Shown piece after piece: positions 54,304-63,780 of a stretch of DNA of 64,000 nt; the first letter of the stretch is position 1; each line of letters starts with the position of its first letter. The notes beneath the pieces were generated by a model, which made no database searches, had not been told where the DNA came from, and was given only the letters and a program-made list of their open reading frames with translations. The translations under genes and the position numbers were made by a program. This DNA comes from Arenibacter sp. P308M17. GTDB lineage: Bacteria; Bacteroidota; Bacteroidia; Flavobacteriales; Flavobacteriaceae. The DNA lies in assembly GCF_003426735.1 (NCBI RefSeq), contig NZ_QVON01000006.1, forward strand, positions 330,995 to 394,994, in the 5' to 3' direction.

Positions 54304-54984
54304 TTAGAATTTAGTATCGATATTTATATAGTCCAAAAATTCCCGTCTAACGGCCTCATCCTTAAATTTCCCCCCGTATTCTGCCGTTACGGTACTACTT
54401 TCAATATCGCGGATACCCCGGGAATTTACACATAAATGTTTGGCATCTATAACACAGGCAACATCTTCGGTACCCAGTACCTCTTGGAGTTCCCGTACAA
54501 TCTGAATATTCAATCGTTCCTGCACCTGTGGTCTTTTAGCGTAATAGTCCACTATCCTGTTCATTTTGGATAATCCTACAACGGTACCTTTGGAAATATA
54601 GGCCACGTGGGCCTTCCCCACTATAGGTAATAAATGGTGCTCACAGGTAGAATAAAGGGTGATATTTTTTTCTACCAACATTTCCCCGTACTTATACTTA
54701 TTGTCGAAGGTGGAAGATTTTGGTCTTTTTTTAGGATTTAGACCTCCAAAAATTTCTTGAACAAACATTTTGGCTACCCTATTGGGAGTTCCCCTTAAGC
54801 TGTCATCATCAAGGTCAAGTCCCAAAGTCAGCATTATTTCATTTACACTGCCCCTTATACGTTCTATTTTTTCTTCATCACTTAACACAAATGCATCCTT
54901 ACGTAAAGGTGTGTCCTCGGCAGCTGAGACGTGATCGTCCCCCAACTCTTCAAAATGCTTTTCCAATGCGTTGTCGATTTTCAT
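54304..54984 (-). CDS. folE: GTP cyclohydrolase I
   Basis: A 226-residue enzyme that opens GTP to 7,8-dihydroneopterin triphosphate, the first step of folate (and pterin) synthesis. I start it at the ATG at 54984 (MKIDNALEKHFEEL) because the upstream ATG overlaps the promoter box. Zinc ligands lie in STCEHHLLPI (Cys, His) and a later Cys in HLCVNSRG. QERLNIQIVREL and the preceding GLSKMNRIV are family-typical. Followed 15 bases on by cysS. Confidence 0.96.
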   Translation of the reverse strand: MKIDNALEKHFEELGDDHVSAAEDTPLRKDAFVLSDEEKIERIRGSVNEIMLTLGLDLDDDSLRGTPNRVAKMFVQEIFGGLNPKKRPKSSTFDNKYKYGEMLVEKNITLYSTCEHHLLPIVGKAHVAYISKGTVVGLSKMNRIVDYYAKRPQVQERLNIQIVRELQEVLGTEDVACVIDAKHLCVNSRGIRDIESSTVTAEYGGKFKDEAVRREFLDYINIDTKF

Positions 54985-55007
54985 TAAAATATTGCTTTTT
55001 AAGGCAG

Positions 55008-55040
55008 CAAAGATATACATTATATGCCACTTTATACCAA
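55008..55040 (-). promoter_or_regulatory. folE promoter
   Basis: On the minus strand TTG (55040-55038), 22 bases, TATCTTTG (55015-55008). The box overlaps the upstream in-frame ATG, which supports the start at 54984. Confidence 0.7.
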
Positions 55041-55121
55041 GTTTGCCCCATTACACAACATAAATTAGTGTTAACTAAAGTGGGTCGCTAATTTTGATAT
55101 TACCAAATTTTATAGGTATTC

Positions 55122-56927
55122 ATGAACAGGTCGACCCTCATTTTTGCTGTTATTTGCTGCCTGTGCATTGCCTTGGCCAAGGCCCAGGTGGCTCCGGATT
55201 GCTCAAATGCGGTACCTATTTGCAACAATACCCCGGTAAATGGAGGTACTAATGACTATGGTTCCGATGATTTTAAAGGCGCCGATAAATCCGGTTGTTT
55301 GGAAAAAACGCTTTCCGGAGCAATCGAATCCAATGCTGCTTGGTATAGATTTAGGACAGGGGCTTCGGGACAACTGGGATTTAATATTGGTTTCAACTCC
55401 AATGAGGATTGGGACTTTGCCCTGTATAGATCCAGTGATTGTAATTCCTTGGGCGACCCCATCCGTTGTAATTTTTTTGACAATAGGGATGCCAATAGCT
55501 TTATTGGTGTTGGAGTAGATCCCCAGGGGACTGCGGATAATGTTCAATATGAGGACTGGTTGGAGGTTTTGCCCGGGGAGGATTATTATTTGTTGGTGAA
55601 CAATTTTAGTAACAATAATTCCGGATTTTCCATACAGTTCAAAGGGCAGATCTTCTTTACCAACCCTTATGACGCATTGGATTGCTCTATTGTCAACAAT
55701 CTTTTGGGACCCCCGGTTGCGGCTTGTAGCAATGACAATATAGTTTTGGATGCCACCACTGCAGATGCGATAAGTTATGCCTGGTATAGGGATGTAGGAT
55801 ATGGTTATGCCGTAATTCCCGGGGAAGTTTCCGCTACGTTACAGGTACTGGAAGCTGCTTTTTACCGAGTGGAGGTGATAACCCAGTCCCAGAATAATAT
55901 TATAAGTGATGTGCAGGTGGGTTTTTCCCCAGCGCCAACAACAGCTCCTGTAGGTGATGAATTCCTTTGTCTGGATTCTGAGTATTATTATTTAAGTGAC
56001 AAGGATGAAGAGGCCTTGGGCGGACAATCCGGAAACGAAGCAATTATTTCCTACCATTCCAGTTTGGCCGATGCGGAGGCAGGGGTAAACGCCCTGCCTA
56101 CGGAATATAAGTTGCAAATTGGGGAACAACGGATTTATATTAGGGCCAGCTCCGCACAGAACCCCAGATGCTATGATGCTTCGGAAAATTTTAAATTAAC
56201 CGTCCACCAGCCTCTGATTCCCAATTTCCCCTTGGAGGTTTTTCTTTGTGAAGGGGAAGTAGGTGCAGAAATAGGGGAGATGGTCCCGGACCCAACATAT
56301 AATTATCTGTGGGATACCGGCGAACCCACTTCCCATATCACCGTTGTCCAAAAAGGGGAATATACCTTAACTATTAGCGATGAGCTTGGTGTTTCCGTAT
56401 GTGACAATACCTTTGTCATTAAGGTCTACGCCTCAAGGACACCCCATATAAAGGAGGTGTTAATTGAAGATCTTCAAGATAGCAATACCATTACGATAGT
56501 TCCCGATGGGGAGGGCGATTTCGAATATCGTTTGGATGAAGGCGCCTATCAGTCGGTTAATACATTTTATGAGGTACCTCCCGGGGTGCACAGGGTTACC
56601 ATGAACGATTTGAATGGATGCGGAATGGCCATGGAAAGCATAGTTGTGGTAGGGTTCCCTAAGTTTTTTACCCCCAATGGGGACGGGGCAAACGATGTTT
56701 GGAACATAGTTGGTATTTCTACTTTGGAAGAACCTATATTAACGGTTTATAACAGGTATGGAAAGTTGCTTAAACAATTTTCCCAAAACAACATAGGTTG
56801 GGACGGCACCTATAATAGAGTGGCATTGCCCTCGGACGATTACTGGTTCAAATTAAGTTATAGGGATCAGGATGGGCAGCGGATAGTGGCCAAGTATATC
56901 AATAATCATTTTGCCCTAAAACGATAA
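55122..56927 (+). CDS. Type IX-secreted protein, type-B sorting domain
   Basis: A 601-residue protein with signal peptide (STLIFAVICCLCIALAKAQ). The N-terminal domain begins PDCSNAVPICNNTPVNG and holds a Cys-rich beta sandwich of about 160 residues. Later come Ig-like or PKD-like segments. The C-terminus, FPKFFTPNGDGANDVWNIVG ... YNRYGKLLKQF ... DGTYN ... DDYWFKLSYRDQDG, is the gliding-motility/CHU_C type-B sorting domain, so the protein should pass Sec and then the type IX system to the cell surface. Function unknown. A paralogue follows at 57104. Confidence 0.9.
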   Translation: MNRSTLIFAVICCLCIALAKAQVAPDCSNAVPICNNTPVNGGTNDYGSDDFKGADKSGCLEKTLSGAIESNAAWYRFRTGASGQLGFNIGFNSNEDWDFALYRSSDCNSLGDPIRCNFFDNRDANSFIGVGVDPQGTADNVQYEDWLEVLPGEDYYLLVNNFSNNNSGFSIQFKGQIFFTNPYDALDCSIVNNLLGPPVAACSNDNIVLDATTADAISYAWYRDVGYGYAVIPGEVSATLQVLEAAFYRVEVITQSQNNIISDVQVGFSPAPTTAPVGDEFLCLDSEYYYLSDKDEEALGGQSGNEAIISYHSSLADAEAGVNALPTEYKLQIGEQRIYIRASSAQNPRCYDASENFKLTVHQPLIPNFPLEVFLCEGEVGAEIGEMVPDPTYNYLWDTGEPTSHITVVQKGEYTLTISDELGVSVCDNTFVIKVYASRTPHIKEVLIEDLQDSNTITIVPDGEGDFEYRLDEGAYQSVNTFYEVPPGVHRVTMNDLNGCGMAMESIVVVGFPKFFTPNGDGANDVWNIVGISTLEEPILTVYNRYGKLLKQFSQNNIGWDGTYNRVALPSDDYWFKLSYRDQDGQRIVAKYINNHFALKR

Positions 56928-57103
56928 GAATAGTTTACATTTTGGTTATAGCAACGTATCGCTACGGATGTAACTGGCCAAGACTTCTTTAAATGCCCTG
57001 GTAAAGGTTCGGCCAATTATGATAAAATATACCCCTATTATACTAAATCTTTTTCCTAAGAGTTATTATACTTGATTTAAGTATATATTTAGCCTCAATT
57101 TTT

Positions 57104-58525
57104 ATGCGGACACCTATCATTGCTATATGTGTTATGTTGCTGTTTGTCAGTAATATATTTGCGCAAAATTCACCCGATTGTAGGAGTGCCATTCCCGTTT
57201 GTGCCGATGCTCCCGTTATGGGTACTGCGGACGGTGGCGGCATCGATGATTTTGATCCGGATGTAGTTCGCCAAACGGGCTGTTTGGAGAAAGGGAGCAA
57301 TATTTCCGCCAATATAGAGAACAATAGCTCATGGTACGTGTTCAGGGCCGGAACGGACGGACAGATCGGCTTTGATATTGAGGCCCTGCCGGTTACCGGC
57401 AGTACTATTACTGCGGAATGGGATTTTGCGGTCTACGGCCCGGATGTGGATTGTTTGGGAATAGGAACCGGTAGTATTGAGCCCATTCGGTGTAATTACG
57501 AAACCAATAGTACCCGTTTTACGGGAATAGGTATTAATCCGGAGAACGGGCAGGTGGGAGCTCCATTTTTAAAACAAAGTCAAAACACCTACGATGAATG
57601 GTTGGATGTTAGGGAGGGTGAAATCTATTATATTCTCATAAATAACTGGAACACCAATTTTGATGATGATGCGGAATCCTTTATGTTGACCTTTACGACC
57701 AGATCTGTAGATGATGATCCAAACGATGTTTTGGATTGTACGCTTAGGGATGAGTTTTTGGGATTGGATATTATAGCCTGCGAAGATGACCCCGATATTG
57801 TTTTGTCCGCTTTGAATTCTACTGCCGGACCCAATATTGCCAACATTACATGGTCCGTTGATTATGACGATGATGGTGTTTTGGATGATCCCAATTTGGC
57901 TTCAGGCCCTACAGAATTTGAATATACGGTAACAAGTCCCAATTCCGGAAGATATTTTGTGGAGATTACCACCTCCGAGACTCCTTCGAGAGTGATAGAG
58001 GATGATATTTTGATCACCTACTTCGGAACTCCGGTTTTACAGGAAGTAATCGTCAGGGACGATCTTTCGGATAACAATATTGTGGAAATAGTGGTGGCCG
58101 ATCCGGACGGTAATTACGAATACGCCATTAACGGGGGGCAATTTCAGGACGACCCTGTTTTTAATAATGTACCTCCAGGGGTAAATACGGTGATCATAAA
58201 TGATAAAAATGGTTGTGGTATTACAGGGCCCATCGAGTTTTTGGTGGTAGGGTATCCAAAGTTCTTTACGCCCAATGCCGATGGAATTCATGATCGTTGG
58301 AATGTGTATGGTATCTCTACCTTGATAGATCCTGTAGTATTTATATTTGATCGTTACGGCAAGCTCCTAAAACAGATCGATGAAACTACCATTGGGTGGG
58401 ACGGCACCTTTAATGGAAGGCCTATGCCTTCTTCGGACTACTGGTTCAGGATGGAGTATTCGCGTGACGAAGTTGGAATTATAGTGGCCCGATCCGTTAG
58501 GACCCACTTCACCTTGAAGCGATAA
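57104..58525 (+). CDS. Type IX-secreted paralogue, type-B sorting domain
   Basis: A 473-residue paralogue of the preceding gene with the same plan: signal peptide (PIIAICVMLLFVSNIFAQ), N-terminal Cys domain (SPDCRSAIPVCADAPVMG ... WYVFRAGTDGQIGFDIEALP), a shorter middle with NITWSVDYDDDGVL, and the type-B C-terminus (YPKFFTPNADGIHDRWNVYG ... FDRYGKLLKQI ... DYWFRMEY). The two differ mainly in the middle domains. Both should be exported by the type IX system. The 176-base gap after the first stop suggests separate or loosely coupled transcription. Function unknown. Confidence 0.9.
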   Translation: MRTPIIAICVMLLFVSNIFAQNSPDCRSAIPVCADAPVMGTADGGGIDDFDPDVVRQTGCLEKGSNISANIENNSSWYVFRAGTDGQIGFDIEALPVTGSTITAEWDFAVYGPDVDCLGIGTGSIEPIRCNYETNSTRFTGIGINPENGQVGAPFLKQSQNTYDEWLDVREGEIYYILINNWNTNFDDDAESFMLTFTTRSVDDDPNDVLDCTLRDEFLGLDIIACEDDPDIVLSALNSTAGPNIANITWSVDYDDDGVLDDPNLASGPTEFEYTVTSPNSGRYFVEITTSETPSRVIEDDILITYFGTPVLQEVIVRDDLSDNNIVEIVVADPDGNYEYAINGGQFQDDPVFNNVPPGVNTVIINDKNGCGITGPIEFLVVGYPKFFTPNADGIHDRWNVYGISTLIDPVVFIFDRYGKLLKQIDETTIGWDGTFNGRPMPSSDYWFRMEYSRDEVGIIVARSVRTHFTLKR

Positions 58526-58541
58526 TCGAATTATTCTAAAA

Positions 58542-58734
58542 TAACGTGAGTTCGATATATATTGTATTTAAAATCAGTTTTTTATATAATACCTGTGTCC
58601 GGTCGAGCGCAGTCGAGACCTCATTTTAAAGGCGTTATGGTACAATAGCCTCTCGACTCCGAGGGGACAGTAGCATTTTTTTAATTTACACGAAATCAAT
58701 ATCTTGTAATTATTTTTATGACGAACTCACGTTA
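58542..58734. mobile_element. MITE-like element with 13-bp terminal inverted repeats
   Basis: TAACGTGAGTTCG (58542-58554) and CGAACTCACGTTA (58722-58734) are perfect inverted ends of a 193-base non-coding segment. Inside are GTCGAGCGCAGTCGAGAC and CTCTCGACTCCGAG, further inverted GC-rich pieces. No transposase. It could be a non-autonomous transposable element or a conserved palindromic repeat. A target duplication was not seen clearly. Confidence 0.55.
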
Positions 58735-58740
58735 AAATAC

Positions 58741-58772
58741 AAAGGAGACGGGTAAATCCCGTCTCTTTTATT
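58741..58772 (-). terminator. Terminator of the OmpP1 gene
   Basis: GAGACGGG (58745-58752) pairs with CCCGTCTC (58758-58765), with T-rich flanks on both strands; it follows the OmpP1 gene in the minus direction. Confidence 0.75.
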
Positions 58773-58788
58773 TATTAAATTATGTACT

Positions 58789-60297
58789 TTAAAAGTTAAG
58801 GGTGTATCCCAAACTTACTACGGAGTTCTTGTTGGTAATATTGGCCGGTGTTGGTAGGCCAACATCGAACAATTGTTTGTTTATGTCCTGAGTGGAATAG
58901 TTATAGGATAGGTCCAGCCTACTTCCTCCAAAATTATAGCCTATACCCCCCGAATAACCATTTAGATCGCCAATGGTCCCCCCATTGGCATACGGACTCT
59001 GTTCAAATCTGTACCCTGCCCTTAGGCTCAGGGCCTCAATACGGTATTCCCCGCCCAATCTAAATGTTGACACTGTACTTAAGGTATTGGAGATATAATC
59101 GTTCTCGGAAGCAAAACTAGGATCCGAACCTGGTCTTAACTCTGCTTTGGACATGTCCTGATAGCTATAGTCGAAACTAATAAGGCCGTTTTGGCCAAAA
59201 ATCATAGCTAGGCTTCCCGTTAATTTTCCGGGGATTTTAATGGTATAATCCTCAAAAACATTAATGATATTAAAATTGATAAAGGAAATATCGCTATCAG
59301 CCAGATCGGAATAAATTTTTTGGGAAGTTTCATCCGATAAATTGTACCAAGTAGGGGATTGATAACTACCTCCTATTCTAAAAAATTCAGTTAATTTACC
59401 GATGGCTCCCAAACTAAAGGAAAAGCCATTTCCCTGGGTCCTGAGCAAATTGTCGAAGCTTATACTTTGAATTTCGGAATCGGTATCAAATCCCCTTTCG
59501 GACAATTGGGTAAGTTTGTCCAGGAATACGCTGTGTATGTTAAGGGAGGCTCCCAAATATAAATTGTCCCCGTACTGTGTGGCCAGGTTGGCGGTAAATT
59601 TACCGTTATACCCTGAGGTGGTCTGGGAGTAATCCTGGATGACATTACTGTACTTGGCGTTGGAGATATAGTCGGTATTGTTGTCATCTTCGAAATCCAC
59701 AGGGTCTATTATGCCCCCGTAATATCCCAAAAATGCTTGTTGGTCCACAAATCCCAAATTGGCCCCTATATCCAAATAGGCTTCCTCTATAAATTCGTCG
59801 TCCTGTATTAGGAGCGGTCCAAACGGTACGCCATTGGCCAAATTTAAAAAGTAGTTATCTATGCCCTGATCACTATTGCCGGTGACAAAAAGATCATCGT
59901 CAAAATTATTGATCATATCATAGTTGAATGCCAAAGCAAGTTTTTTCCATGGGGAACCGTTACTGGTGCTTTTAAATACAAACACACCTCCAATCTGGTT
60001 AAGGTCCAATGAGTTTAGGGAGGTACTGCCGCTACCGTTAAAATAGCGGGAATCATTTTTAACATTGTAATTGGACCCCGTTAGGGATAACAAACTGTTA
60101 TTGAAAACGGCCGACCCTGCAGGGTTTATATTTAAGGAGGATAAATCCCCGCCCAAGGCACCAAATGCGCCATTTAATCCTTGAAAACGTGCGGTACCAT
60201 AGGAACCCTCTCCGCCCAGTCTTAAAACATCATTGATGTTCTGAGCGCTGGCAAAGGCACATAACAATAGTAGAATGAAAGTGTAATTCCTTTTCAT
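58789..60297 (-). CDS. OmpP1/FadL-type outer-membrane transporter
   Basis: A 502-residue outer-membrane protein started at the ATG at 60297 because the longer frame opens with TTG. The signal peptide (RNYTFILLLLCAFASAQ) is followed by the FadL-like N-terminal plug and barrel start: LGGEGSYGTARFQGLNGAFGALGGDLSSLNINPAGSAV-like text is the family's hallmark. Later come GNGFSFSLGAIGKLTEFFRIGGSYQSP and the C-terminal strand VVSLGYTLNF. FadL relatives pass hydrophobic compounds such as fatty acids or aromatics across the outer membrane. Substrate unknown. Confidence 0.85.
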   Translation of the reverse strand: MKRNYTFILLLLCAFASAQNINDVLRLGGEGSYGTARFQGLNGAFGALGGDLSSLNINPAGSAVFNNSLLSLTGSNYNVKNDSRYFNGSGSTSLNSLDLNQIGGVFVFKSTSNGSPWKKLALAFNYDMINNFDDDLFVTGNSDQGIDNYFLNLANGVPFGPLLIQDDEFIEEAYLDIGANLGFVDQQAFLGYYGGIIDPVDFEDDNNTDYISNAKYSNVIQDYSQTTSGYNGKFTANLATQYGDNLYLGASLNIHSVFLDKLTQLSERGFDTDSEIQSISFDNLLRTQGNGFSFSLGAIGKLTEFFRIGGSYQSPTWYNLSDETSQKIYSDLADSDISFINFNIINVFEDYTIKIPGKLTGSLAMIFGQNGLISFDYSYQDMSKAELRPGSDPSFASENDYISNTLSTVSTFRLGGEYRIEALSLRAGYRFEQSPYANGGTIGDLNGYSGGIGYNFGGSRLDLSYNYSTQDINKQLFDVGLPTPANITNKNSVVSLGYTLNF

Positions 60298-60342
60298 TTT
60301 ATTCAATTTTGAAAGTTTTTATTAAAATATGGGACCATGTTT

Positions 60343-61554
60343 TTAGTTGCGCCTACCACTACTTCGGCTGCCGGAGGACGATGATCTTGAAGAAGAACCG
60401 CCAGAGCTTCTTATGCTGCCACTGGAACTGCTGGAACTGCCCGAACTTCTATAGGTGCTGCTCGATGATCTTGTTGGGGTACTACTGGAGCTGCTTCTGT
60501 AGTTTCCGCTAGAGGACCTTGTTGGAGTTGAGCTCCTATAGGTACTGTTGGAAGACCTTGAAGAAGCGCTACTTCTATAAGTAGAGGTTCTTGGAGCAGT
60601 GCCTCTATAGGTTCCGCTATTGGACGAACTGCTCCTGTATGTTTGATTGCTTCTGGAACTGTTGTTGTAATTGGGTACCGCCCTAGTACTTCTGCTGGTC
60701 CGGTACGATCTGTTTCTTTCCAATGCATCCACACCAACATTACTGCGTGCGGCGGAACTTCTATATCGGCTACTGCCTGTTCGGTCTGCAGTAATGTTCG
60801 ACCTTCCGCTCAGGGCAGTGCTCCTAAGCCTGGTATTGGAGTTGTAGACACCTCTTCTGCTGGCATTGTACGCGTAGCTCCTATTGTAGAAATTGCCAAA
60901 CCTGTTGCGGGAATAGTGGTAAGGGTAGTAGTATCCGCCCCATCCGTAGCCTCCCCAGCCCCAATTATTCCATCCATAGCCTCCCCAGCCCCAATTGTTC
61001 CATCCGTAGCCTCCCCAGCCCCAGTCGTTCCATCCATAGCCATATCCAAAGCGGTTCCATCTCCAGGGATTGTAAAATCCTCCGTAGAGACCGCCATAAA
61101 AACCACCATATCCCCATGTAAAGGGAGCGCCTCCCCAACCCCAATCGTCATAAATATTGATATTCACATTGGTGGCATTGTCCCCCCATGATCCGTATCC
61201 ATTATAGTCGTTGTTGGGGGCGTTATAACTTAGATCTTGGTCATAGTTAAGGCTGTCGGTTTCCATATCGCTATAATAACCATCAACATCTGTGAACACC
61301 TCACTATCCAAAATTTCTCCATAATCATTGGCCTTTTGGCCAAAATAATCGCCATAGGCATTCGGTTTTGGGGCGGGCTGTTGCGCTCTTGGCCGTTGTT
61401 CGGTTACCCGAACCTGTTCTGAATTATTGGAGTAGATGCCATCATTATCGTAATATGAGGCTTGCTGGTAGGACCCGCAAGATATCAATACGGAGATAAG
61501 GAGTACAACAGTTGCTGCTATATGTATTCTTCGGTGGGGTAGAGAATGTATCAT
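60343..61554 (-). CDS. Low-complexity lipoprotein with aromatic repeats
   Basis: A 403-residue lipoprotein (signal ends VLISCGSYQ). After an acidic Tyr-Asp segment it has a Trp-Gly-Tyr-Asn region with three decamer repeats GYGWNNWGWG (about residues 175-205) and then a Ser/Arg/Thr-rich tail of roughly 170 residues, strongly basic and disordered (RSSSSSTPTRSS type). Similar flavobacterial proteins are often misnamed vitellogenin-like. No enzymatic domain is visible. Surface adhesion, envelope rigidity or phase-separating roles are guesses. The promoter between it and proS is divergent. Confidence 0.65.
   Translation of the reverse strand: MIHSLPHRRIHIAATVVLLISVLISCGSYQQASYYDNDGIYSNNSEQVRVTEQRPRAQQPAPKPNAYGDYFGQKANDYGEILDSEVFTDVDGYYSDMETDSLNYDQDLSYNAPNNDYNGYGSWGDNATNVNINIYDDWGWGGAPFTWGYGGFYGGLYGGFYNPWRWNRFGYGYGWNDWGWGGYGWNNWGWGGYGWNNWGWGGYGWGGYYYPYHYSRNRFGNFYNRSYAYNASRRGVYNSNTRLRSTALSGRSNITADRTGSSRYRSSAARSNVGVDALERNRSYRTSRSTRAVPNYNNSSRSNQTYRSSSSNSGTYRGTAPRTSTYRSSASSRSSNSTYRSSTPTRSSSGNYRSSSSSTPTRSSSSTYRSSGSSSSSSGSIRSSGGSSSRSSSSGSRSSGRRN
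60942..61039. repeat. 30-bp coding minisatellite
   Basis: Three units of 30 bases (plus strand begin TCCGTAGCCTCCCCAGCCCC) encode the GYGWNNWGWG decamers of the lipoprotein on the minus strand. Units differ by only a few bases, suggesting recent expansion or gene conversion. Confidence 0.7.
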
Positions 61555-61571
61555 CGCTGTAAATTTAATTG

Positions 61572-61599
61572 TTGAACATTGTAAAAATAGTTAGTTTTG
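61572..61599 (+). promoter_or_regulatory. proS promoter
   Basis: TTG (61572-61574), 17 bases, TAGTTTTG (61592-61599), the expected promoter form, 54 bases ahead of proS. Confidence 0.65.
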
Positions 61600-61653
61600 C
61601 CGAACTATTTCATTTAAATATAAAGTCGCAAGTTTTGTGCCAAACTTACTGGT

Positions 61654-63129
61654 ATGGGTAAAAATTTAACGAAAAGAGCAGAGGATTATTCCAAATGGTA
61701 TAATGAACTTGTTGTAAAGGCGGATTTAGCAGAAAATTCGGGGGTTAGGGGTTGTATGGTCATTAAACCTTATGGTTATGCCATATGGGAAAAGATGCAG
61801 GCCCAATTGGATAAGATGTTCAAGGAAACGGGACATGAGAATGCCTATTTTCCATTGTTCATACCCAAGTCCTACTTGAGCAAAGAGGCCAGTCATGTGG
61901 AAGGTTTTGCAAAGGAATGCGCTGTAGTGACCCATTATAGGTTAAAAAATGCCGACGACGGCAGTGGTATTATTGTGGATCCCGATGCCAAGCTGGAGGA
62001 GGAACTAATTGTTAGGCCAACATCGGAAACGATTATTTGGGATACTTATAGGAGGTGGATTCAATCCTATCGTGATTTACCTTTGCTTATCAATCAATGG
62101 GCCAATGTAGTGCGTTGGGAAATGAGGACCCGACTTTTTTTGAGAACTGCGGAATTTTTATGGCAGGAGGGGCATACTGCCCATGCTACCGAAAAGGAAG
62201 CCATTACGGAAGCGGAGCAGATGATGGAGATATATGCCGAATTTGCAGAAAATTATATGGCGGTACCCGTGGTAAAAGGAACCAAAACGCCTAGCGAACG
62301 TTTCGCCGGTGCCCTAGAGACCTACTGTATAGAGGCCTTAATGCAGGACGGTAAGGCTTTGCAGGCCGGGACATCCCATTTTTTGGGACAAAATTTCGCC
62401 AAGGCTTTTGATGTGAAATTTGCTAACAAAGAAGGGGTGCAGGAGTATGTTTGGGCAACTTCTTGGGGGGTCTCCACAAGATTGATAGGGGCCTTGATCA
62501 TGGCCCATAGTGATGATAACGGATTGGTATTGCCGCCTAAATTGGCGCCAATACAAGTAGTAATCGTACCTATTTACAAAGGAGAAGATCAATTGGACGC
62601 AATTTCTGAAAGAGTGGCCCCTCTTGTAAAGGAATTACGTTCTAAGGGAATCTCGGTAAAATATGATAACAGGGATACCCAGAAACCGGGATTTAAGTTT
62701 AATGAATACGAACTGAAGGGGGTGCCTGTCCGTTTGGCAATAGGGCAGAGGGACATGGATAATGGGACCTACGAAGTAGCGCGAAGGGATACCTTTGAAA
62801 AGGAGACCGTAAAGGGTGATGAGGTAGTGTCCAAAATTGAGTTTTTGTTGGAAGATATACAGGCCAATATTCATAATAAGGCCTTGGAATATAGAAAAAC
62901 ACATATCACCGAGGTAAATTCCTATGAGGAATTTAAGGAGGTTTTGGAAAGCAAGGGGGGGTTCCTATCCGCGCATTGGGACGGTAGTGTAGAAACGGAA
63001 GAGTTGGTGAAAGAGCAGACAAAAGCTACCATTCGCTGTATTCCCATAGATGCCAAAGAAGAGGCCGGAGCCTGCATGGTAACGGGAAAACCTTCCTCTA
63101 AAAGAGTGCTTTTTGCCAAGGCATATTAA
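61654..63129 (+). CDS. proS: Prolyl-tRNA synthetase (short, archaeal/eukaryote-like type)
   Basis: A 491-residue class II aminoacyl-tRNA synthetase that charges tRNA-Pro. Motif 2 region [26 protein letters not shown] and motif 3 [19 protein letters not shown] are clear. The length and absence of the editing INS domain place it in the type 3 (archaeal/eukaryote-like) ProRS class used by Bacteroidetes. The C-terminal anticodon domain includes VIVPIYKGE and the zinc-like end [20 protein letters not shown]. Followed closely by two tRNA genes. Confidence 0.95.
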   Translation: MGKNLTKRAEDYSKWYNELVVKADLAENSGVRGCMVIKPYGYAIWEKMQAQLDKMFKETGHENAYFPLFIPKSYLSKEASHVEGFAKECAVVTHYRLKNADDGSGIIVDPDAKLEEELIVRPTSETIIWDTYRRWIQSYRDLPLLINQWANVVRWEMRTRLFLRTAEFLWQEGHTAHATEKEAITEAEQMMEIYAEFAENYMAVPVVKGTKTPSERFAGALETYCIEALMQDGKALQAGTSHFLGQNFAKAFDVKFANKEGVQEYVWATSWGVSTRLIGALIMAHSDDNGLVLPPKLAPIQVVIVPIYKGEDQLDAISERVAPLVKELRSKGISVKYDNRDTQKPGFKFNEYELKGVPVRLAIGQRDMDNGTYEVARRDTFEKETVKGDEVVSKIEFLLEDIQANIHNKALEYRKTHITEVNSYEEFKEVLESKGGFLSAHWDGSVETEELVKEQTKATIRCIPIDAKEEAGACMVTGKPSSKRVLFAKAY

Positions 63130-63156
63130 AAGATTTTAAAAAAAATAATTTAGGTC

Positions 63157-63186
63157 TTGCGATAGTAAAAAATAATTGTATTTTTG
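63157..63186 (+). promoter_or_regulatory. tRNA-Glu promoter
   Basis: TTG (63157-63159), 19 bases, TATTTTTG (63179-63186): textbook Bacteroidetes form, 23 bases before the first tRNA. Confidence 0.8.
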
Positions 63187-63209
63187 CATCCGCAATTATG
63201 CAATTTAAT

Positions 63210-63281
63210 GGTCCGTTCGTCTAGGGGTTAGGACGCCAGGTTTTCATCCTGGTAACAGGGGTTCGATTCCCCTACGGACTA
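63210..63281 (+). tRNA. tRNA-Glu (anticodon TTC)
   Basis: 72 bases fold as a cloverleaf: acceptor GGTCCGT with ACGGACT (one G-T pair), anticodon arm CCAGG-TTTTCAT-CCTGG giving anticodon TTC, T-arm CAGGGGTTCGATTCCCCT. CCA is not encoded. It is identical to the second copy. Confidence 0.97.
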
Positions 63282-63353
63282 CTAAGGTTATTTTGAAATT
63301 TTGGGGTACCGATAGCATCTTAAAAATGGTGTCCGTACCTGAAACCAAAAAAT

Positions 63354-63425
63354 GGTCCGTTCGTCTAGGGGTTAGGACGCCAGGTTTTCATCCTGGTAAC
63401 AGGGGTTCGATTCCCCTACGGACTA
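63354..63425 (+). tRNA. tRNA-Glu (anticodon TTC), second copy
   Basis: Base-for-base identical to 63210-63281, separated by a 72-base spacer. Both are probably transcribed from the promoter at 63157-63186. CCA is not encoded. Confidence 0.97.
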
Positions 63426-63475
63426 CACAGTAAATTTAGGGGTATATCCCAATAAAAAAATTAATTAAATAGAAA

Positions 63476-63727
63476 ATGGCAAATCATAAGTCAGCATTAA
63501 AGAGGATTAGAAGGAACGAAGCGGTAAGATTACGTAATAGGTACCAGCACAAAACGACCCGTAACGCTATCAGAAAATTGCGTACCGAGGAGGACAAGAA
63601 AGCTGCTGAAACTTTGTTGCCAAGCGTAGTAAGTATGATCGATAGATTGGCCAAGCGCAATATTATCCATTCCAATAAAGCTGCAAACTTAAAGAGCAAG
63701 CTGACCAAACAGATAGCTGCATTATAG
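63476..63727 (+). CDS. rpsT: Ribosomal protein S20
   Basis: An 83-residue basic protein of the small ribosomal subunit, binding 16S rRNA. Start [15 protein letters not shown], central [16 protein letters not shown] and the C-terminal [19 protein letters not shown] are typical. It begins 50 bases after the second tRNA-Glu and may be co-transcribed with the tRNAs. A strong terminator follows. Confidence 0.97.
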   Translation: MANHKSALKRIRRNEAVRLRNRYQHKTTRNAIRKLRTEEDKKAAETLLPSVVSMIDRLAKRNIIHSNKAANLKSKLTKQIAAL

Positions 63728-63745
63728 GTTTTATAATTTATATAA

Positions 63746-63780
63746 AGGAACGCCCCTCGAAAGAATGGGCGTTTTTTTGT
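63746..63780 (+). terminator. rpsT terminator
   Basis: CGCCC (63751-63755) pairs with GGGCG (63767-63771) and is followed by a run of seven T. Confidence 0.8.

Noticed and set aside
60643..61191. 182-codon plus-strand frame over the low-complexity lipoprotein
   Set aside because: It is an antisense frame kept open by the repetitive coding sequence on the minus strand; no start context or family.
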